From Komagataeibacter intermedius TF2 (GTDB taxonomy: Bacteria; Pseudomonadota; Alphaproteobacteria; Acetobacterales; Acetobacteraceae), in the NCBI RefSeq assembly GCF_000964425.1, contig NZ_BANF01000065.1, positions 1 through 37,561 of the forward strand: a stretch of DNA of 37,561 bases, written 5' to 3'. How positions within the stretch are numbered: the stretch's first letter is position 1; every line of letters starts with the position of its first letter. Of this stretch, positions 26,726-35,905 are shown piece after piece. The translations under genes and the position numbers were made by a program. The notes under the pieces are model-generated. The model did not search any database. It was not told the origin of the DNA and saw nothing but the letters and a program-made list of their open reading frames with translations.

Positions 26726-27013
26726 TTATTCAACAACCTTGGGCACGGTATAGAAGGGGCCAACGGCATCGGGCGCGTTGGACAGCACGGCGTCGCGGCA
26801 GTTGCCGTCGGTCACCACGTCGTCACGCGTGCGCAGGGCTGCGTGGCCCGTGCCGACCATGGGGGTAACCCCTTCGACATCGACCTCGTTCAGCTGCTCG
26901 ACCCAGCCGAGGATCCCGTTAAGCTCCCCTTGCAGGGCAGGAAGATCAGACTCGTCAATACCAATCCGTGCCAGTCTGGCAATGCGGCGGACGGTCGCGG
27001 GATCAAGCGACAT
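26726..27013 (-). CDS. gatC: Aspartyl/glutamyl-tRNA amidotransferase subunit C
   Basis: 95 residues, standard for GatC. It begins [19 protein letters not shown] and carries the family segments [19 protein letters not shown] and LRTRDDVV near the middle, ending in FYTVPKVVE. It stabilises the GatA-GatB complex. The ATG at 27013 has GGAAAG about 10 bases upstream; an ATG at 27031 lacks such a site. It is first in the gatCAB operon and divergent from ruvX, with 75 bases between the start codons. Confidence 0.95.
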   Translation of the reverse strand: MSLDPATVRRIARLARIGIDESDLPALQGELNGILGWVEQLNEVDVEGVTPMVGTGHAALRTRDDVVTDGNCRDAVLSNAPDAVGPFYTVPKVVE

Positions 27014-27088
27014 GAAGCAATAACTTTCCATCGTAACAGGGGAAGAATATCCTGCGGCGCAGGACCGAGAAGGAACATACCCCCGACC

Positions 27089-27565
27089 ATGCCCCTGTTC
27101 AACATACGCGATCTGCGCGCGGCCCTGCGCCCCCATCAGCGCCTGCTTGGCCTTGACCCCGGAAAGAAGACGATTGGCGTCGCCCTGTCGGATGTAGGGC
27201 TTATGCTCGCATCCCCCCATATGGGGCTGAAACGCGGGAAACTGTCGCTCAACGCGGCTGAAATCAGCCGGATCGCGCGTGCGCAGGACGTGGGGGGACT
27301 GGTGGTCGGGCTGCCGCTGTCGCTTGATGGCAGCTTTGGCCCAGCGGCACAGGCGGCGCGGGACTGGGCGCTCAACCTGTCGAACATGACAGGGCTGCCC
27401 GCTGCGATGTGGGATGAACGGCTGTCGTCGTCCGCTGTGAACCGGTTCCTGATTGCGGAAGCCGACATGACCCGGCAGCGCCGGGGTGAAGTGGTGGACC
27501 AGATGGCGGCGGCCTACATACTGCAGGCCGCCCTTGATGCCTCGATCCCGCAGGAACCGGTGTAG
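27089..27565 (+). CDS. ruvX: Putative pre-16S rRNA nuclease / Holliday-junction resolvase-like (YqgF/RuvX)
   Basis: 158 residues. The RNase H-like fold is marked by [17 protein letters not shown] (first acidic residue), the strand [32 protein letters not shown] (second acidic residue) and [12 protein letters not shown] (third). YqgF acts in 16S rRNA 5' maturation in E. coli and was earlier proposed as a resolvase. The ATG at 27089 gives the normal family start; a longer open frame upstream overlaps gatC and is rejected. AAGGA lies about 14 bases upstream, rather far. It is divergent from gatCAB. Confidence 0.93.
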   Translation: MPLFNIRDLRAALRPHQRLLGLDPGKKTIGVALSDVGLMLASPHMGLKRGKLSLNAAEISRIARAQDVGGLVVGLPLSLDGSFGPAAQAARDWALNLSNMTGLPAAMWDERLSSSAVNRFLIAEADMTRQRRGEVVDQMAAAYILQAALDASIPQEPV

Positions 27566-27730
27566 CCCGATTTCGAATTCGTGATGGCATGACTGGATTG
27601 TGCCAAAACCGGACCCGTCAGGTGCGGGGGCTGCTATGGTCGTCGCCACCACCGGCGCGCAGCGGAAGGTGACCCTTCCCCCCATGCCTTTTTCCGCCGG
27701 CCCCATGTTGCATAAACAAGGACACCGGCC

Positions 27731-28660
27731 ATGCGCCTGCCGCACCTGCATCTGCCCTATCTGCATATCCATGTGCATGACCGACCGCTGGCAGGCGACC
27801 CGCACCCGCATAACCCGTTTCACTGGAAGCTGTATTTCTGCGAAGCGATCGCCACCGCCATCCTCATGATCCTGGGCCTGAGCGCCGTCATCCTGCTGAC
27901 TGCACCCGGCAGCCCGTTTTCATGGCCGCTCATGCACCATCCCTACATACAGACCGCACTGTGCGGGCTGTGCTTCGGCCTGTCGGGTACGGCGGCGGCC
28001 ATGACACCGTTTGGCAAGGTCAGCGGAGCGCATATCAACCCGTCCGTCACGCTGGCGTTCTCGCTGGCCAAACGGATTGGGGGGGTGGATGCGCTGAACT
28101 ACATGATCGCGCAGGTCATTGGCGCCTTCCTTGGCACGGCAGTAGTGTATGAGGCGGGCCGGATGATTGCATGGTGGGGCAACATGGCCGTAGCCGTGCG
28201 CTACGGGGCGACCGTGCCATATGGCCGGATTTCGATCTGGTGGGCGATGTGGTCGGAAATGTTCGTGACTGCAGCCCTGATTGCCATGCTGTACTGGCTG
28301 GCGGCCCACCCGAAATGGAAGTTCATCACACCATGGTCGGGCGGCCTGTTTTTCCTGATCATGAACCCGGTTACGGCGTGGCTGTCGGGCAACAGCGTCA
28401 ATTTCGCGCGCACGCTGGCGCCCGCGCTGTTCGCGGGGCAGTGGACGGGGTTGTGGATCTATGTGGTCGGTCCCTTCGCGGGGGCATCGCTTGCGGTCAT
28501 GGCCATTCGCATGAACCTTCTGGGCAAGCTGCACCTGCTGGAGGCGCGACTGGTCAATTTCGGCCATCATGGCCGCGTGCCGGGACTGGATGATCCGCAC
28601 CGCAAGCTCAACCACCCCGATGATCCCGACCACGTTCCCCCCGGCGCAGGCCCGGCCTGA
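27731..28660 (+). CDS. MIP-family channel (aquaporin/glycerol-facilitator-like) with atypical NPS/NFA motifs
   Basis: 309 residues with six predicted membrane helices between about residues 33 and 275. The first half has [12 protein letters not shown], so the first NPA box is Asn103-Pro104-Ser105. The second half has [13 protein letters not shown], so the second box is Asn224-Phe225-Ala226. The N-terminal 31 residues contain eight His, and the C-terminal tail is rich in Pro, Asp and His. AAGGA lies 8 bases before the ATG. The next gene, 124 bases downstream on the same strand, is dihydroxyacetone kinase, so glycerol or dihydroxyacetone entry is a reasonable inference. The altered pore motifs make water-channel function doubtful and substrate prediction uncertain. 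Confidence 0.82.
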   Translation: MRLPHLHLPYLHIHVHDRPLAGDPHPHNPFHWKLYFCEAIATAILMILGLSAVILLTAPGSPFSWPLMHHPYIQTALCGLCFGLSGTAAAMTPFGKVSGAHINPSVTLAFSLAKRIGGVDALNYMIAQVIGAFLGTAVVYEAGRMIAWWGNMAVAVRYGATVPYGRISIWWAMWSEMFVTAALIAMLYWLAAHPKWKFITPWSGGLFFLIMNPVTAWLSGNSVNFARTLAPALFAGQWTGLWIYVVGPFAGASLAVMAIRMNLLGKLHLLEARLVNFGHHGRVPGLDDPHRKLNHPDDPDHVPPGAGPA

Positions 28661-28784
28661 CGGGTGGCCCGCATCTGGCGCAACCCACGAATGACATATT
28701 CCGTTGTTTTGCTTGGGTGGCATTAACGGCCATAGTCGCCTGCCGCCATGCCCGACATGGCCCGCCGAGGGAGAAAGCATACTG

Positions 28785-30419
28785 ATGAAGCGGTTTTTCA
28801 ACACGCGCGAAACCATTGTCACCGAAGCCCTGGACGGGTTCCTGCGCTCGGCCGCAGGCAGCCACCTGTGCCGGCTGGATGGCTATCCCGATACCTGCGT
28901 CGTCATGCAGCGCGAACCCGACCGCACCCAGGTTTCGGTCATTTCAGGCGGCGGGTCCGGACATGAACCCGCCCATGCCGGGTTTGTCGGGCGCGGCATG
29001 CTGACGGCTGCGGTCTGCGGCGCGCTGTTTGCCTCACCATGTGTTGATGCGATCGTGGCGGCCATCCTTGCCACCACGGGGGATGCAGGCTGCCTGCTGG
29101 TGGTCAAGAACTATACGGGGGACCGGCTGAATTTCGGCCTGGCTGCGGAACGCGCGCGTGCGCTGGGCAAACAGGTGGAAATGGTGATTGTGGGTGACGA
29201 CATCGCCCTGCCGGACTCTGCCACGCCGCGCGGGGTCGCGGGCACGGTTCTGGCGCACAAGCTGGCGGGATATGGCGCGATGCAGGGCTGGCCGCTGACC
29301 CGGGTTGCGGAATTCGTCCGTGACGCAGCCAGGCGGATGCGCACTATCGGTCTGGCGCTGGAGGACTGCAATCCCTACGAACCCGATCGCGCCAGCCGCC
29401 TGTCCGCCGATCAGGCCGAACTGGGTCTTGGCATTCATGGCGAACCCGGCGCCCAGCGCATTGCCATGGCCCGCGCGGATGACCTGATGCGCACGGCCGC
29501 CGACACGCTGGAAGCCAGCCTGCCCACGACCGTACGCAACACCCGCTTCGCACTGGTGCTGAACAATCTGGGCGCGGTTCCGGAAGTGGAGATGGCATTG
29601 CTGCTGGAAGCCTTCAGCCACACGCCGCTGGCACGCCGGGTTTCCCACGTCATTGGCCCGGCGCCGCTTATGACCGCGCTGGACATGAACGGCTTTTCGA
29701 TCACGCTGATCGAACTGGACGAAGCCATCACCACGGCGCTGCAGGCCGCGGCCCAGCCGCGCGCATGGCCGGGCATCGCCCCGCTGGGCAGCCCTGCGAT
29801 AGCACCCATGCCGCCCATGCCTGATGCCTTCCCGTATCCCGCCACGCCCAATCCCGCGCTGCGACGTGTTCTGGAACGCGGGGCGCAGGTGCTGGTCGCT
29901 AATGAAAAGGCGCTGAACGAGCTGGATGGCCGGATCGGGGATGGGGATGCTGGCTCCACCTTCGCCGGTGCGGCGCGGGAAATCACGGCGGCACTCGACC
30001 GCCTGCCGCTGGCTGACCCACATCACCTCATGACCACCATCAGCAACATCCTGACCCAGCATGCGGGTGGATCGAGTGGCGTGCTGTTCGCCATCATGTT
30101 TTCCGCCGCCGGGCGCAGCCCGGAACCATGGCGGCAGGCATTGCGTGACGGACTGGAACATATGATGGCATGCGGCGGCGCGAAACCGGGCGACCGCACC
30201 ATGATCGACGCGCTGTATCCCGCGCTGGAGGTCCTTGCCACCGGCGGTGGCCTGCCCGATGTGGCGCATGCCGCGCGCGAGGGCGCGAATTCCACCACCA
30301 CCATGGCCAGCGCCCGCGCCGGACGTGCCGCCTATGTGCCCAGCGCACAGGTACGCGACGTGCCCGATCCGGGCGCCGAGGCCGTCGCCCGCCTGCTGGA
30401 AGGACTGGCCGCAGGCTGA
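28785..30419 (+). CDS. dhaK: Dihydroxyacetone kinase, single-chain ATP-dependent (DhaK-DhaL fusion)
   Basis: 544 residues from the ATG at 28785 (GGGAG upstream). Residues 1 to about 330 are a DhaK domain with the substrate loop GGGSGHEPAHAGFVG (55-69), VVKNYTGDRLNFGLA, and His218 in LGLGIHGEPG, the residue that binds dihydroxyacetone covalently in this family. After a Pro-rich linker, about residue 360 to the end is a DhaL ATP-binding domain with DGRIGDGDAGSTFAG and GGSSGVLFA. The fused form uses ATP directly rather than the phosphotransferase system. The product, dihydroxyacetone phosphate, enters glycolysis or the pentose-phosphate route. This fits acetic acid bacteria, which oxidise glycerol to dihydroxyacetone in the periplasm. 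It probably works with the MIP channel upstream. Confidence 0.93.
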   Translation: MKRFFNTRETIVTEALDGFLRSAAGSHLCRLDGYPDTCVVMQREPDRTQVSVISGGGSGHEPAHAGFVGRGMLTAAVCGALFASPCVDAIVAAILATTGDAGCLLVVKNYTGDRLNFGLAAERARALGKQVEMVIVGDDIALPDSATPRGVAGTVLAHKLAGYGAMQGWPLTRVAEFVRDAARRMRTIGLALEDCNPYEPDRASRLSADQAELGLGIHGEPGAQRIAMARADDLMRTAADTLEASLPTTVRNTRFALVLNNLGAVPEVEMALLLEAFSHTPLARRVSHVIGPAPLMTALDMNGFSITLIELDEAITTALQAAAQPRAWPGIAPLGSPAIAPMPPMPDAFPYPATPNPALRRVLERGAQVLVANEKALNELDGRIGDGDAGSTFAGAAREITAALDRLPLADPHHLMTTISNILTQHAGGSSGVLFAIMFSAAGRSPEPWRQALRDGLEHMMACGGAKPGDRTMIDALYPALEVLATGGGLPDVAHAAREGANSTTTMASARAGRAAYVPSAQVRDVPDPGAEAVARLLEGLAAG

Positions 30420-30478
30420 CCGGGCAGGGGAAGGGGGCAGGAGTCAGGCCGCAGCCAGACCCTGCCCATACCGCAGGA

Positions 30479-30495
30479 AAGGCCGTTCAGGCCTT
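30479..30495 (-). terminator. Small stem-loop across the yjdM stop codon
   Basis: AAGGCC and GGCCTT form a 6-bp stem around a 5-base loop that contains the TGA of the minus-strand yjdM gene. Only a short run of T follows, so termination activity is uncertain. The spacer to the convergent dhaK gene also has a longer GGGCAGG...CCTGCCC pairing (30422-30467). Confidence 0.3.
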
Positions 30496-30834
30496 CTTCA
30501 CGAATTCCGATTTCAGGTTGATCGCCCCCACACCGCTGATCTTGCAGGCGATGTTGTGTCCATCCATGGCATCAATCAGACGGATGCCGCGCACTTTCGT
30601 CCCGCCCTTGATGACCGAGGATGCCCCCTTGATCTTCAGGTCCTTGATCACGGTCACGCTGTCGCCATCCGCCAGCACGTTACCGTTGGCGTCACGCACC
30701 TCGACCGCGCCATCCGTGGGCGTCCCGGCGTCCTCGGGGTTCCATTCAAATCCACATTCGGGGCAGTTCCACAGGCTCCCGTCGGGATAGACGTGTTCGC
30801 ACCCGCACTGGGGGCATGTCATGTCAGCTTCCAT
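30487..30834 (-). CDS. yjdM: PhnA/YjdM-family zinc-ribbon protein
   Basis: 115 residues from the ATG at 30834 (GAGGA 5-6 bases upstream). The N-terminal zinc ribbon has two Cys pairs, CPQC and CPECGFEW. The C-terminal PhnA domain is marked by DANGNVLADGDSVTVIKDLK and ends in LKSEFVKKA, nearly identical in pattern to E. coli YjdM. The E. coli protein was once called phosphonoacetate hydrolase, but that activity belongs to an unrelated enzyme, so the cellular role is unclear. An ATG at 30822 with GGAAG upstream is an alternative start. It converges on dhaK. Confidence 0.9.
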   Translation of the reverse strand: MEADMTCPQCGCEHVYPDGSLWNCPECGFEWNPEDAGTPTDGAVEVRDANGNVLADGDSVTVIKDLKIKGASSVIKGGTKVRGIRLIDAMDGHNIACKISGVGAINLKSEFVKKA

Positions 30835-31082
30835 TATCGTCCTCACTTTCTGGGACCGCGCTGATACAGCACGGATGCCCCCGCAGCAAAGACATGGATC
30901 ATGCGACCGCACGCTTTCGCACCCGATCGGCCATAATTCGGCACGTCTGGATGGTTCTGGTTGCGTCTTTATTTCAGCAAGGCCATGGGAAAGGTCGCCT
31001 AATTTTATCAGCAGGCTGTTTCCTGAACCCCTTCTGACAGGCCACGCGGGGACAGATGCCCCACGTTGCCTGAAATGCGGGT

Positions 31083-31229
31083 TTACTGCTGCGGCGCGGT
31101 ACCTCCATGCGTACTGACACCGGGGCCGCCCCCACCGTCCGACCCGCCACCGGCAGGCTTTGGCTTGTCACACCCGGCAAGACAGCCAAGGACAGCCACC
31201 GCCATCATCATCCGCGCAAGGTTTCGCAT
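31083..31229 (-). CDS. Small lipoprotein, 48 residues
   Basis: A 48-residue frame with a complete lipoprotein signal: basic start (MRNLAR), hydrophobic MMMAVAVLG and lipobox LAGC with Cys20, followed by DKPKP. The mature part is only about 29 residues and is Gly/Pro/Ser-rich (GGGSDGGGGPG), ending in a short Thr/His/Gln tail. GGAGGGGAG lies a few bases before the ATG, a near-ideal ribosome-binding site. It stands alone between yjdM and another small gene. Function is unknown. The strong start signal and clean lipobox make a real gene likely despite its size. Confidence 0.75.
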   Translation of the reverse strand: MRNLARMMMAVAVLGCLAGCDKPKPAGGGSDGGGGPGVSTHGGTAPQQ

Positions 31230-31426
31230 CGGTTTTCTCCCCTCCAGCCATTCTGGCCTTCAAGGGGAGATAACCGCCGGACCGCCCCACGGTTGCGTGT
31301 AAAAACAGGGCAGCGCCTGACAAGCAGCGTAACACCCGCCATGTCATGCATGTGCACGCAGCAACGGTAGCGGTACTGGAAGGAAGGATATTCCATCCGC
31401 TGCATCCCGTAATATCTGGGCAGCCC

Positions 31427-31528
31427 TTAACGGACCGCCTGTTTTCGGAAAAAACGTTCAACCGCCAGCATGCACAGTAACAACGCGACACCAAATCCTT
31501 CGCGGGCATGGTCCATGAGGTAACGCAT
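31427..31528 (-). CDS. Very small membrane protein, 33 residues
   Basis: A 33-codon frame starts at the ATG at 31528, with AGGAGGAGG 5-6 bases upstream, one of the best ribosome-binding sites in the window. The product has an acidic/basic start (MRYLMDHAREG), one hydrophobic segment (FGVALLLCMLAVERFF) and a basic end (RKQAVR), so one transmembrane helix with a positive C-terminus is likely. It is 198 bases upstream of the small lipoprotein gene on the same strand. I do not recognise a family. The evidence is the start signal and helix, not homology. Confidence 0.6.
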   Translation of the reverse strand: MRYLMDHAREGFGVALLLCMLAVERFFRKQAVR

Positions 31529-31662
31529 GACGACCTCCTCCTCTGGCGTATGAAGGGAATAGTGACGCATTTCTTTACCTACCGGAAGTAAAAACGCATC
31601 ACTCTCCCTTCACAATCCTATCGTTCATTCCCCTGACCGGCATGAATGGAATGCGCGTCCCG

Positions 31663-32673
31663 TCAGCGCCACTGAAGCCGCATGCCCTGTTCCGGCACGA
31701 TGAAATTCACACCGAGATCCCTGTTCCCCTCCCGCAGTTCAGCAGGGATGACCGAAAGCGGGTCCGCATCCCGTCGCAGGGACGGCTTGATATGCGCCAC
31801 CAGCACCGGCATCCCGCGCAGTGGGGTATGTGCGGTATCCTGCAACGCCGTCAGTTCCCGCAAAAGCCACCGCGGGGACAGATGCCCCCATAGCTGGTTA
31901 TCGGGACGGGTATCATCATACGAACATTCAATCACGATACCCCGCAGCCGGTGCGCGCGGACCAGCGGGGCCACTGCCTGCCATATGGCCTGCAGCCGCG
32001 TGCCATGTTCAACCGCATCCGCCCCCGTATCCCCGAAATAGAGCATGGCATCACTGCCGGACTGAAGCAGGAAAGCTGTTGATTCCACACTGCCGTGACT
32101 GAGCGGGAAGGCCGTCACCCGCAATCCCGTATGCGCCAGCGTAACCGGCTGACCCGCCGCAAGGTCCTGATAATGGTATAGCCCCAGCCGTGGCGGGGTC
32201 CCGATATCTCCGTTATTGGGCCATACCGCGCCGTTGAACAGGTCGCGCGAAAGGACCGTGGTGACGGAGGGCAGGGCATAGATGGACTTGGCGCTATCAT
32301 CTGGCGAGACCAGCACCAGCCCGGCCACATGGTCCAGATGCGCATGACTGATCAGGTAGGCCGCAATGCCATGATGCAGGACGAACCCCGGCCGGGTTTC
32401 CGTCGCATCCGCAGGCATGCGGGTATCATCCAGCGCCCCACGCTGATCGGCCACCTGCAATCCGTGCAGCACGGTGCCTGCATCACACAGAACTGCCCGA
32501 GGGTCGCCTATGGGATGAATCATGTAGGCGCTCAGATTACCATCCTCCAGCCCGCCACGCGCGCCAAGCACCGTAATGTCAAAACCTGCCGCCACCGCCT
32601 GTCGTGGACTGGCCCCGGATACAAGACCCGCCACAAGCATCAGACAGGACAGCAGCCCACGGCATGGCGACAT
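31663..32673 (-). CDS. cpdP: Exported class II 3',5'-cyclic-nucleotide phosphodiesterase (CpdP/PDE1 family)
   Basis: 336 residues. A signal peptide (MSPCRGLLSCLMLVAGLVSG, cleavage near AVAA) implies a periplasmic enzyme. The metallo-beta-lactamase fold carries HAHLDHVAGLVLVSP at residues 110-124, which fits the class II cyclic-nucleotide phosphodiesterase signature exactly; His110, His112, Asp114 and His115 are metal ligands. Later ligands lie in LSHG, YFGDTGAD and VLVAHIKPS. It would hydrolyse 3',5'-cyclic AMP or related cyclic nucleotides. AAGGAG lies 6 bases before the ATG. It is divergent from the YaiI-family gene across a 190-base spacer. Confidence 0.87.
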   Translation of the reverse strand: MSPCRGLLSCLMLVAGLVSGASPRQAVAAGFDITVLGARGGLEDGNLSAYMIHPIGDPRAVLCDAGTVLHGLQVADQRGALDDTRMPADATETRPGFVLHHGIAAYLISHAHLDHVAGLVLVSPDDSAKSIYALPSVTTVLSRDLFNGAVWPNNGDIGTPPRLGLYHYQDLAAGQPVTLAHTGLRVTAFPLSHGSVESTAFLLQSGSDAMLYFGDTGADAVEHGTRLQAIWQAVAPLVRAHRLRGIVIECSYDDTRPDNQLWGHLSPRWLLRELTALQDTAHTPLRGMPVLVAHIKPSLRRDADPLSVIPAELREGNRDLGVNFIVPEQGMRLQWR

Positions 32674-32863
32674 CGGACACTCCTTACCTCCGGCACAGCC
32701 GGATCTGTTTCGTTATGGAAAAGGAACATAGACCGCCTGCCGCGAACTTGCCATCTCGGTCGTCCGGGGCATAGGAAAGGAGCATGTCAGCGTATCCCCA
32801 CCCCGACCACGACGCCATGTACTGCCACATGGCCTGCACAGCCCGGCACGAAGGAGCAATCCA

Positions 32864-33394
32864 TTGACCCGGATTTTCATTGATGCCGATGCCTGTCCCG
32901 TTCGGGACGAGACCTATCGCGTGGCGCTGCGCTACGGGCTGCATACCTATGTCGTGTCAAACCGCATGATCGCGGTGCCCGACACGCCACTGATTGAACG
33001 GGTGGTGGTGACACAGGGCATGGATGTGGCGGATGACTGGATCGCCGAACATGCCACCACCCATGACATTGTCATTTCCGCCGATATTCCGCTGGCCGCG
33101 CGCTGCGTGGCAAACGGGGCCTGCGTGCTGGAACCACGCGGGCGGATACTGGATCAGGATGCGATTGGCATGGCGCTGGCCATGCGCAACCTGATGACGG
33201 ACCTGCGCGATACCGGCGCGATCATGCAGGGCAGCCGTGGCTTTACCCGCGCCGACCGTTCCACCTTCCTGTCCGCGCTGGACACGGCTGTGGTCAGGGC
33301 ACGCAGGCAGGCAGCGGGACACAGCCGCAGGCCGCCGGTCCTACCTGCTTCGGCATCAGGGGGCATTCCAGATCAACGATTTGATAAAAAATAA
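32864..33394 (+). CDS. yaiI: YaiI/YqxD family protein (UPF0178, DUF188)
   Basis: 176 residues, beginning at a TTG with AAGGAG 7 bases upstream; no ATG lies nearby in frame before the conserved start. The family hallmarks are all present: IFIDADACPVRDE, VVSNRMI, VVVTQGMDVADDWI, DIVISADIPLAARC, ANGACVLEPRGRIL and the late RADRSTFLSALD. The PIN-like acidic pattern suggests nuclease ancestry, but no biochemical role is established. The last ~25 residues are a poorly conserved basic/Pro-rich tail. Confidence 0.92.
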   Translation: MTRIFIDADACPVRDETYRVALRYGLHTYVVSNRMIAVPDTPLIERVVVTQGMDVADDWIAEHATTHDIVISADIPLAARCVANGACVLEPRGRILDQDAIGMALAMRNLMTDLRDTGAIMQGSRGFTRADRSTFLSALDTAVVRARRQAAGHSRRPPVLPASASGGIPDQRFDKK

Positions 33395-33485
33395 AAGTTT
33401 CGGGTATTCCGTTTTCAAAAACGGGCACCCAAATTGTTTCCGTAACGTGCGGCATATCCTGCACGCAGGCTTTTGCAGCAATGTT

Positions 33486-33521
33486 AAAAAAAATGCCGCC
33501 TGTCCCTAATGGGCGGCGGCA
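33486..33521 (-). terminator. Rho-independent terminator of pgm
   Basis: On the minus strand a 7-bp stem, TGCCGCC (33494-33500) with GGCGGCA (33515-33521), has an inner CCC/GGG pairing and is followed by eight T residues (33486-33493 read on minus). It lies about 46 bases beyond the pgm stop and reads in its direction. Confidence 0.85.
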
Positions 33522-33566
33522 CAGGCCCATGCCCCGATGGCGGCGCATGGGCAGCGTATTATAAAA

Positions 33567-35234
33567 TCACCCGGCCTTTTTCTGGGCTGCCTTGGCGAAC
33601 AGTGCGGAAATCGCATCCTGTGCCTCGGTCTGGATGGTCTTGAGGTGCGCTTCGCTCCTGAAGCTTTCGGCGTAGATCTTATAGACGTTTTCCGTGCCCG
33701 AGGGACGGGCGGCAAACCAGCCATTCTCTGCCGAAACCTTCAGCCCGCCAATGGCGGCCCCGTTGCCCGGTGCATTGGTCAGGGTGCTGATGATCGGCTC
33801 ACCCGCCAGTTCGGTCATGCCGATCTGCTCGGGGGAGAGGGTTTTCAGGATGGCCTTCTGTTCCGGGTCGGCCGGGGCGTCGATACGCGCATAGTACGGC
33901 GTGCCAAGGCGTTTGGTCATGTCCTCATACGCAGCGCCGGGTGTGCGCTTGGTACGGGCCGTGATCTCGGCGGCCAGCAGGCCAAGGATGATGCCGTCCT
34001 TGTCCGTGCTCCACACCGTGCCGGCACGGCGCAGGAAGGACGCACCAGCACTTTCTTCCCCGCCAAAGCCCAGCGTGCCGTGGTACAGGCCATCGACAAA
34101 CCACTTGAACCCGACCGGCACTTCCACCAGCTTGCGACCGATTTCCTTTGCCACGCGGTCGATCATGCTGCTGCTGACCACCGTCTTGCCCACACCCGCG
34201 CTGGCGTTCCAGTTTTCGCGGTTGTTGAACAGATATTCAATCGCGACAGCAAGATAGTGATTGGGATTCATGAGCCCGTACCGGCCCGACACGATCCCGT
34301 GGCGGTCGGCATCGGTATCATTGGCGAAGGCGATGTCAAATTTGTCCTTCATGCCCACCAGACGCGCCATGGCGTAGGGGGAGGAACAGTCCATGCGGAT
34401 CTGCCCGTCCCAGTCTGCGGTCATGAAGCGGAAGGTCGGGTCCACTTCCTTGCTGACGATCGTGGCGTTGATGCCGTATCTGTCGATGATCGGCTGCCAG
34501 TAATCCACCGCCGCCCCGCCCAGCGGGTCAATGCCGATGGACACGCCGGATTCACGGATGATGTCCATGTCCACCACGGACGCCAGGTCATCCACATACG
34601 GCGTGATGTAATCATGGCGTTTTGTGGTGGGGGCCTTCAGCGCGTCCTCGAACGGAACGCGCTTCACGCCTTCCATGTTCCTGGCCATATAGTCGTTGGC
34701 GGCGCCTTCCACCACCTTGGTGATATCGGTATCCGCCGGGCCGCCATGGGTGGGGTTGTACTTGTAGCCGCCATCTTCCGGCGGGTTGTGCGACGGCGTA
34801 ATCACCACGCCATCGGCAAGGTCGCTGCTGCGGTCGCGGTTATAGGTCAGGATCGCGTGCGAGATGACCGGTGTGGGGGTATAGCCGTCACGGGCGTCAA
34901 TACGGACATCCACGCCGTTTGCAGCAAATACTTCCAGCGCGGATTTCAGCGCCGGGCGCGACAGCGCATGGGTGTCAATGCCAATGAACAGCGGCCCGGT
35001 AATGCCCGCGCCCTTGCGGTAATCGGCAATCGCCTGGCTGATCGACAGGATATGGTTTTCGTTGAAGCTGGTGGTCAGCGACGACCCGCGATGCCCCGAC
35101 GTACCAAACGCCACGCGCTGCGTCGCAATGGCGGGGTCAGGCTTGCGGGTATAATAGGCGTCAAGCAGGGCATCGATATTGACAAGACGGTCCGGATCGA
35201 CCGGCTTGCCGGCAAATGGGCTTATGCTGGGCAT
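33567..35234 (-). CDS. pgm: Phosphoglucomutase (alpha-D-glucose-phosphate-specific)
   Basis: 555 residues, full length. Domains in order: an N-terminal motif with [12 protein letters not shown] (about 42-52), the active-site loop [12 protein letters not shown] with phospho-Ser148, the metal-binding loop NDTDADRHG (near residue 305), the sugar-binding [10 protein letters not shown], and the C-terminal phosphate-binding [15 protein letters not shown]. It interconverts glucose 6-phosphate and glucose 1-phosphate, the precursor of UDP-glucose for cellulose and other polysaccharides, which is central in Komagataeibacter-like bacteria. GGGAG lies 6 bases before the ATG. It is transcribed alone and ends at a strong terminator. 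Confidence 0.97.
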   Translation of the reverse strand: MPSISPFAGKPVDPDRLVNIDALLDAYYTRKPDPAIATQRVAFGTSGHRGSSLTTSFNENHILSISQAIADYRKGAGITGPLFIGIDTHALSRPALKSALEVFAANGVDVRIDARDGYTPTPVISHAILTYNRDRSSDLADGVVITPSHNPPEDGGYKYNPTHGGPADTDITKVVEGAANDYMARNMEGVKRVPFEDALKAPTTKRHDYITPYVDDLASVVDMDIIRESGVSIGIDPLGGAAVDYWQPIIDRYGINATIVSKEVDPTFRFMTADWDGQIRMDCSSPYAMARLVGMKDKFDIAFANDTDADRHGIVSGRYGLMNPNHYLAVAIEYLFNNRENWNASAGVGKTVVSSSMIDRVAKEIGRKLVEVPVGFKWFVDGLYHGTLGFGGEESAGASFLRRAGTVWSTDKDGIILGLLAAEITARTKRTPGAAYEDMTKRLGTPYYARIDAPADPEQKAILKTLSPEQIGMTELAGEPIISTLTNAPGNGAAIGGLKVSAENGWFAARPSGTENVYKIYAESFRSEAHLKTIQTEAQDAISALFAKAAQKKAG

Positions 35235-35525
35235 TGACTGCTCCCGAAATACGATATGAAAAAGCGCATATTCTACAAATTCCCTTACAGGCCGGTACGG
35301 GCATCGTCCAGCCGCAAACCGCCGCCCCGCCGCACGGGCCGGGGGTGTCGCGCAGCCGGGGGACGCGGCACACGGGACGGGAAAGGGACTGCATCATGCC
35401 GAACACTGGCGCGCGGATTGTTCTGGTGGCATTGAACTATATCAAAATCCGGACCTTTTCCGTTTCCTTGCCCGTCATCACGTTCCCGCGCACGGGTTGC
35501 GGGACAGGGGCCGCCATACCATCAT

Positions 35526-35879
35526 ATGATCATGGATACAGTTACCCCGCCCGACGGCCCCGCGCCGTCAGAAACGGACCCTGAACAGCTGCGCCGGCAA
35601 CGGCTGGAACGGCTGCTGCGCCGCCTGCCCACGCGGGGGGAACAGGCCATGCGCTGGCTGTTGCAGCCGGGCCGGACATGGCTGCGGGCCATTCTGGGGT
35701 GCCTGCTGATCGCAGGCGGGATGCTGAGCTTCCTGCCGGTTCTGGGGCTGTGGATGCTGCCACTGGGCCTGATCCTGCTGGCGGAGGACGTACCCGTCCT
35801 GCGCAGTCTGACCGCGCGCATGCTGGAATGGATCGAACGCCGCCATCCGCAATGGATGGCCCCGAAATCCACGCCCTGA
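35526..35879 (+). CDS. Small conserved-type membrane protein, unknown function
   Basis: 117 residues. A basic, Leu/Arg-rich amphipathic N-terminal half (QLRRQRLERLLRRLP) precedes two closely spaced hydrophobic segments: AILGCLLIAGGMLSFLPVLG, then LWMLPLGLILLAEDVP. A helix with WIERRHPQW ends the protein. The phrase PVLGLWMLPLGL recurs, as I recall, in small alphaproteobacterial proteins without assigned function. The start is weakly supported: two in-frame ATGs (35526, 35532) and no clear ribosome-binding site. It converges on fur. Confidence 0.7.
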   Translation: MIMDTVTPPDGPAPSETDPEQLRRQRLERLLRRLPTRGEQAMRWLLQPGRTWLRAILGCLLIAGGMLSFLPVLGLWMLPLGLILLAEDVPVLRSLTARMLEWIERRHPQWMAPKSTP

Positions 35880-35897
35880 CCACAACACGTCAGGGCA
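35874..35897. terminator. 8-bp inverted repeat between convergent genes
   Basis: GCCCTGAC and GTCAGGGC form a perfect 8-bp stem around an 8-base loop. The repeat overlaps the last codons of the small membrane-protein gene and lies just before the end of convergent fur. There is no T-tract on either side, so termination is only a possibility. Confidence 0.4.
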
Positions 35898-35905
35898 TGG
35901 AAACA

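Noticed and set aside
33537-35237. Long plus-strand open frame of 566 codons opposite pgm
   Set aside because: It is a frame shadow of the GC-rich pgm gene, with His/Arg/Gly-rich composition and no family motifs; pgm itself is unmistakable.
35216-35584. 122-codon plus-strand open frame between pgm and the small membrane protein
   Set aside because: It overlaps the 5' ends of both neighbours, has no ribosome-binding site and no recognisable sequence.
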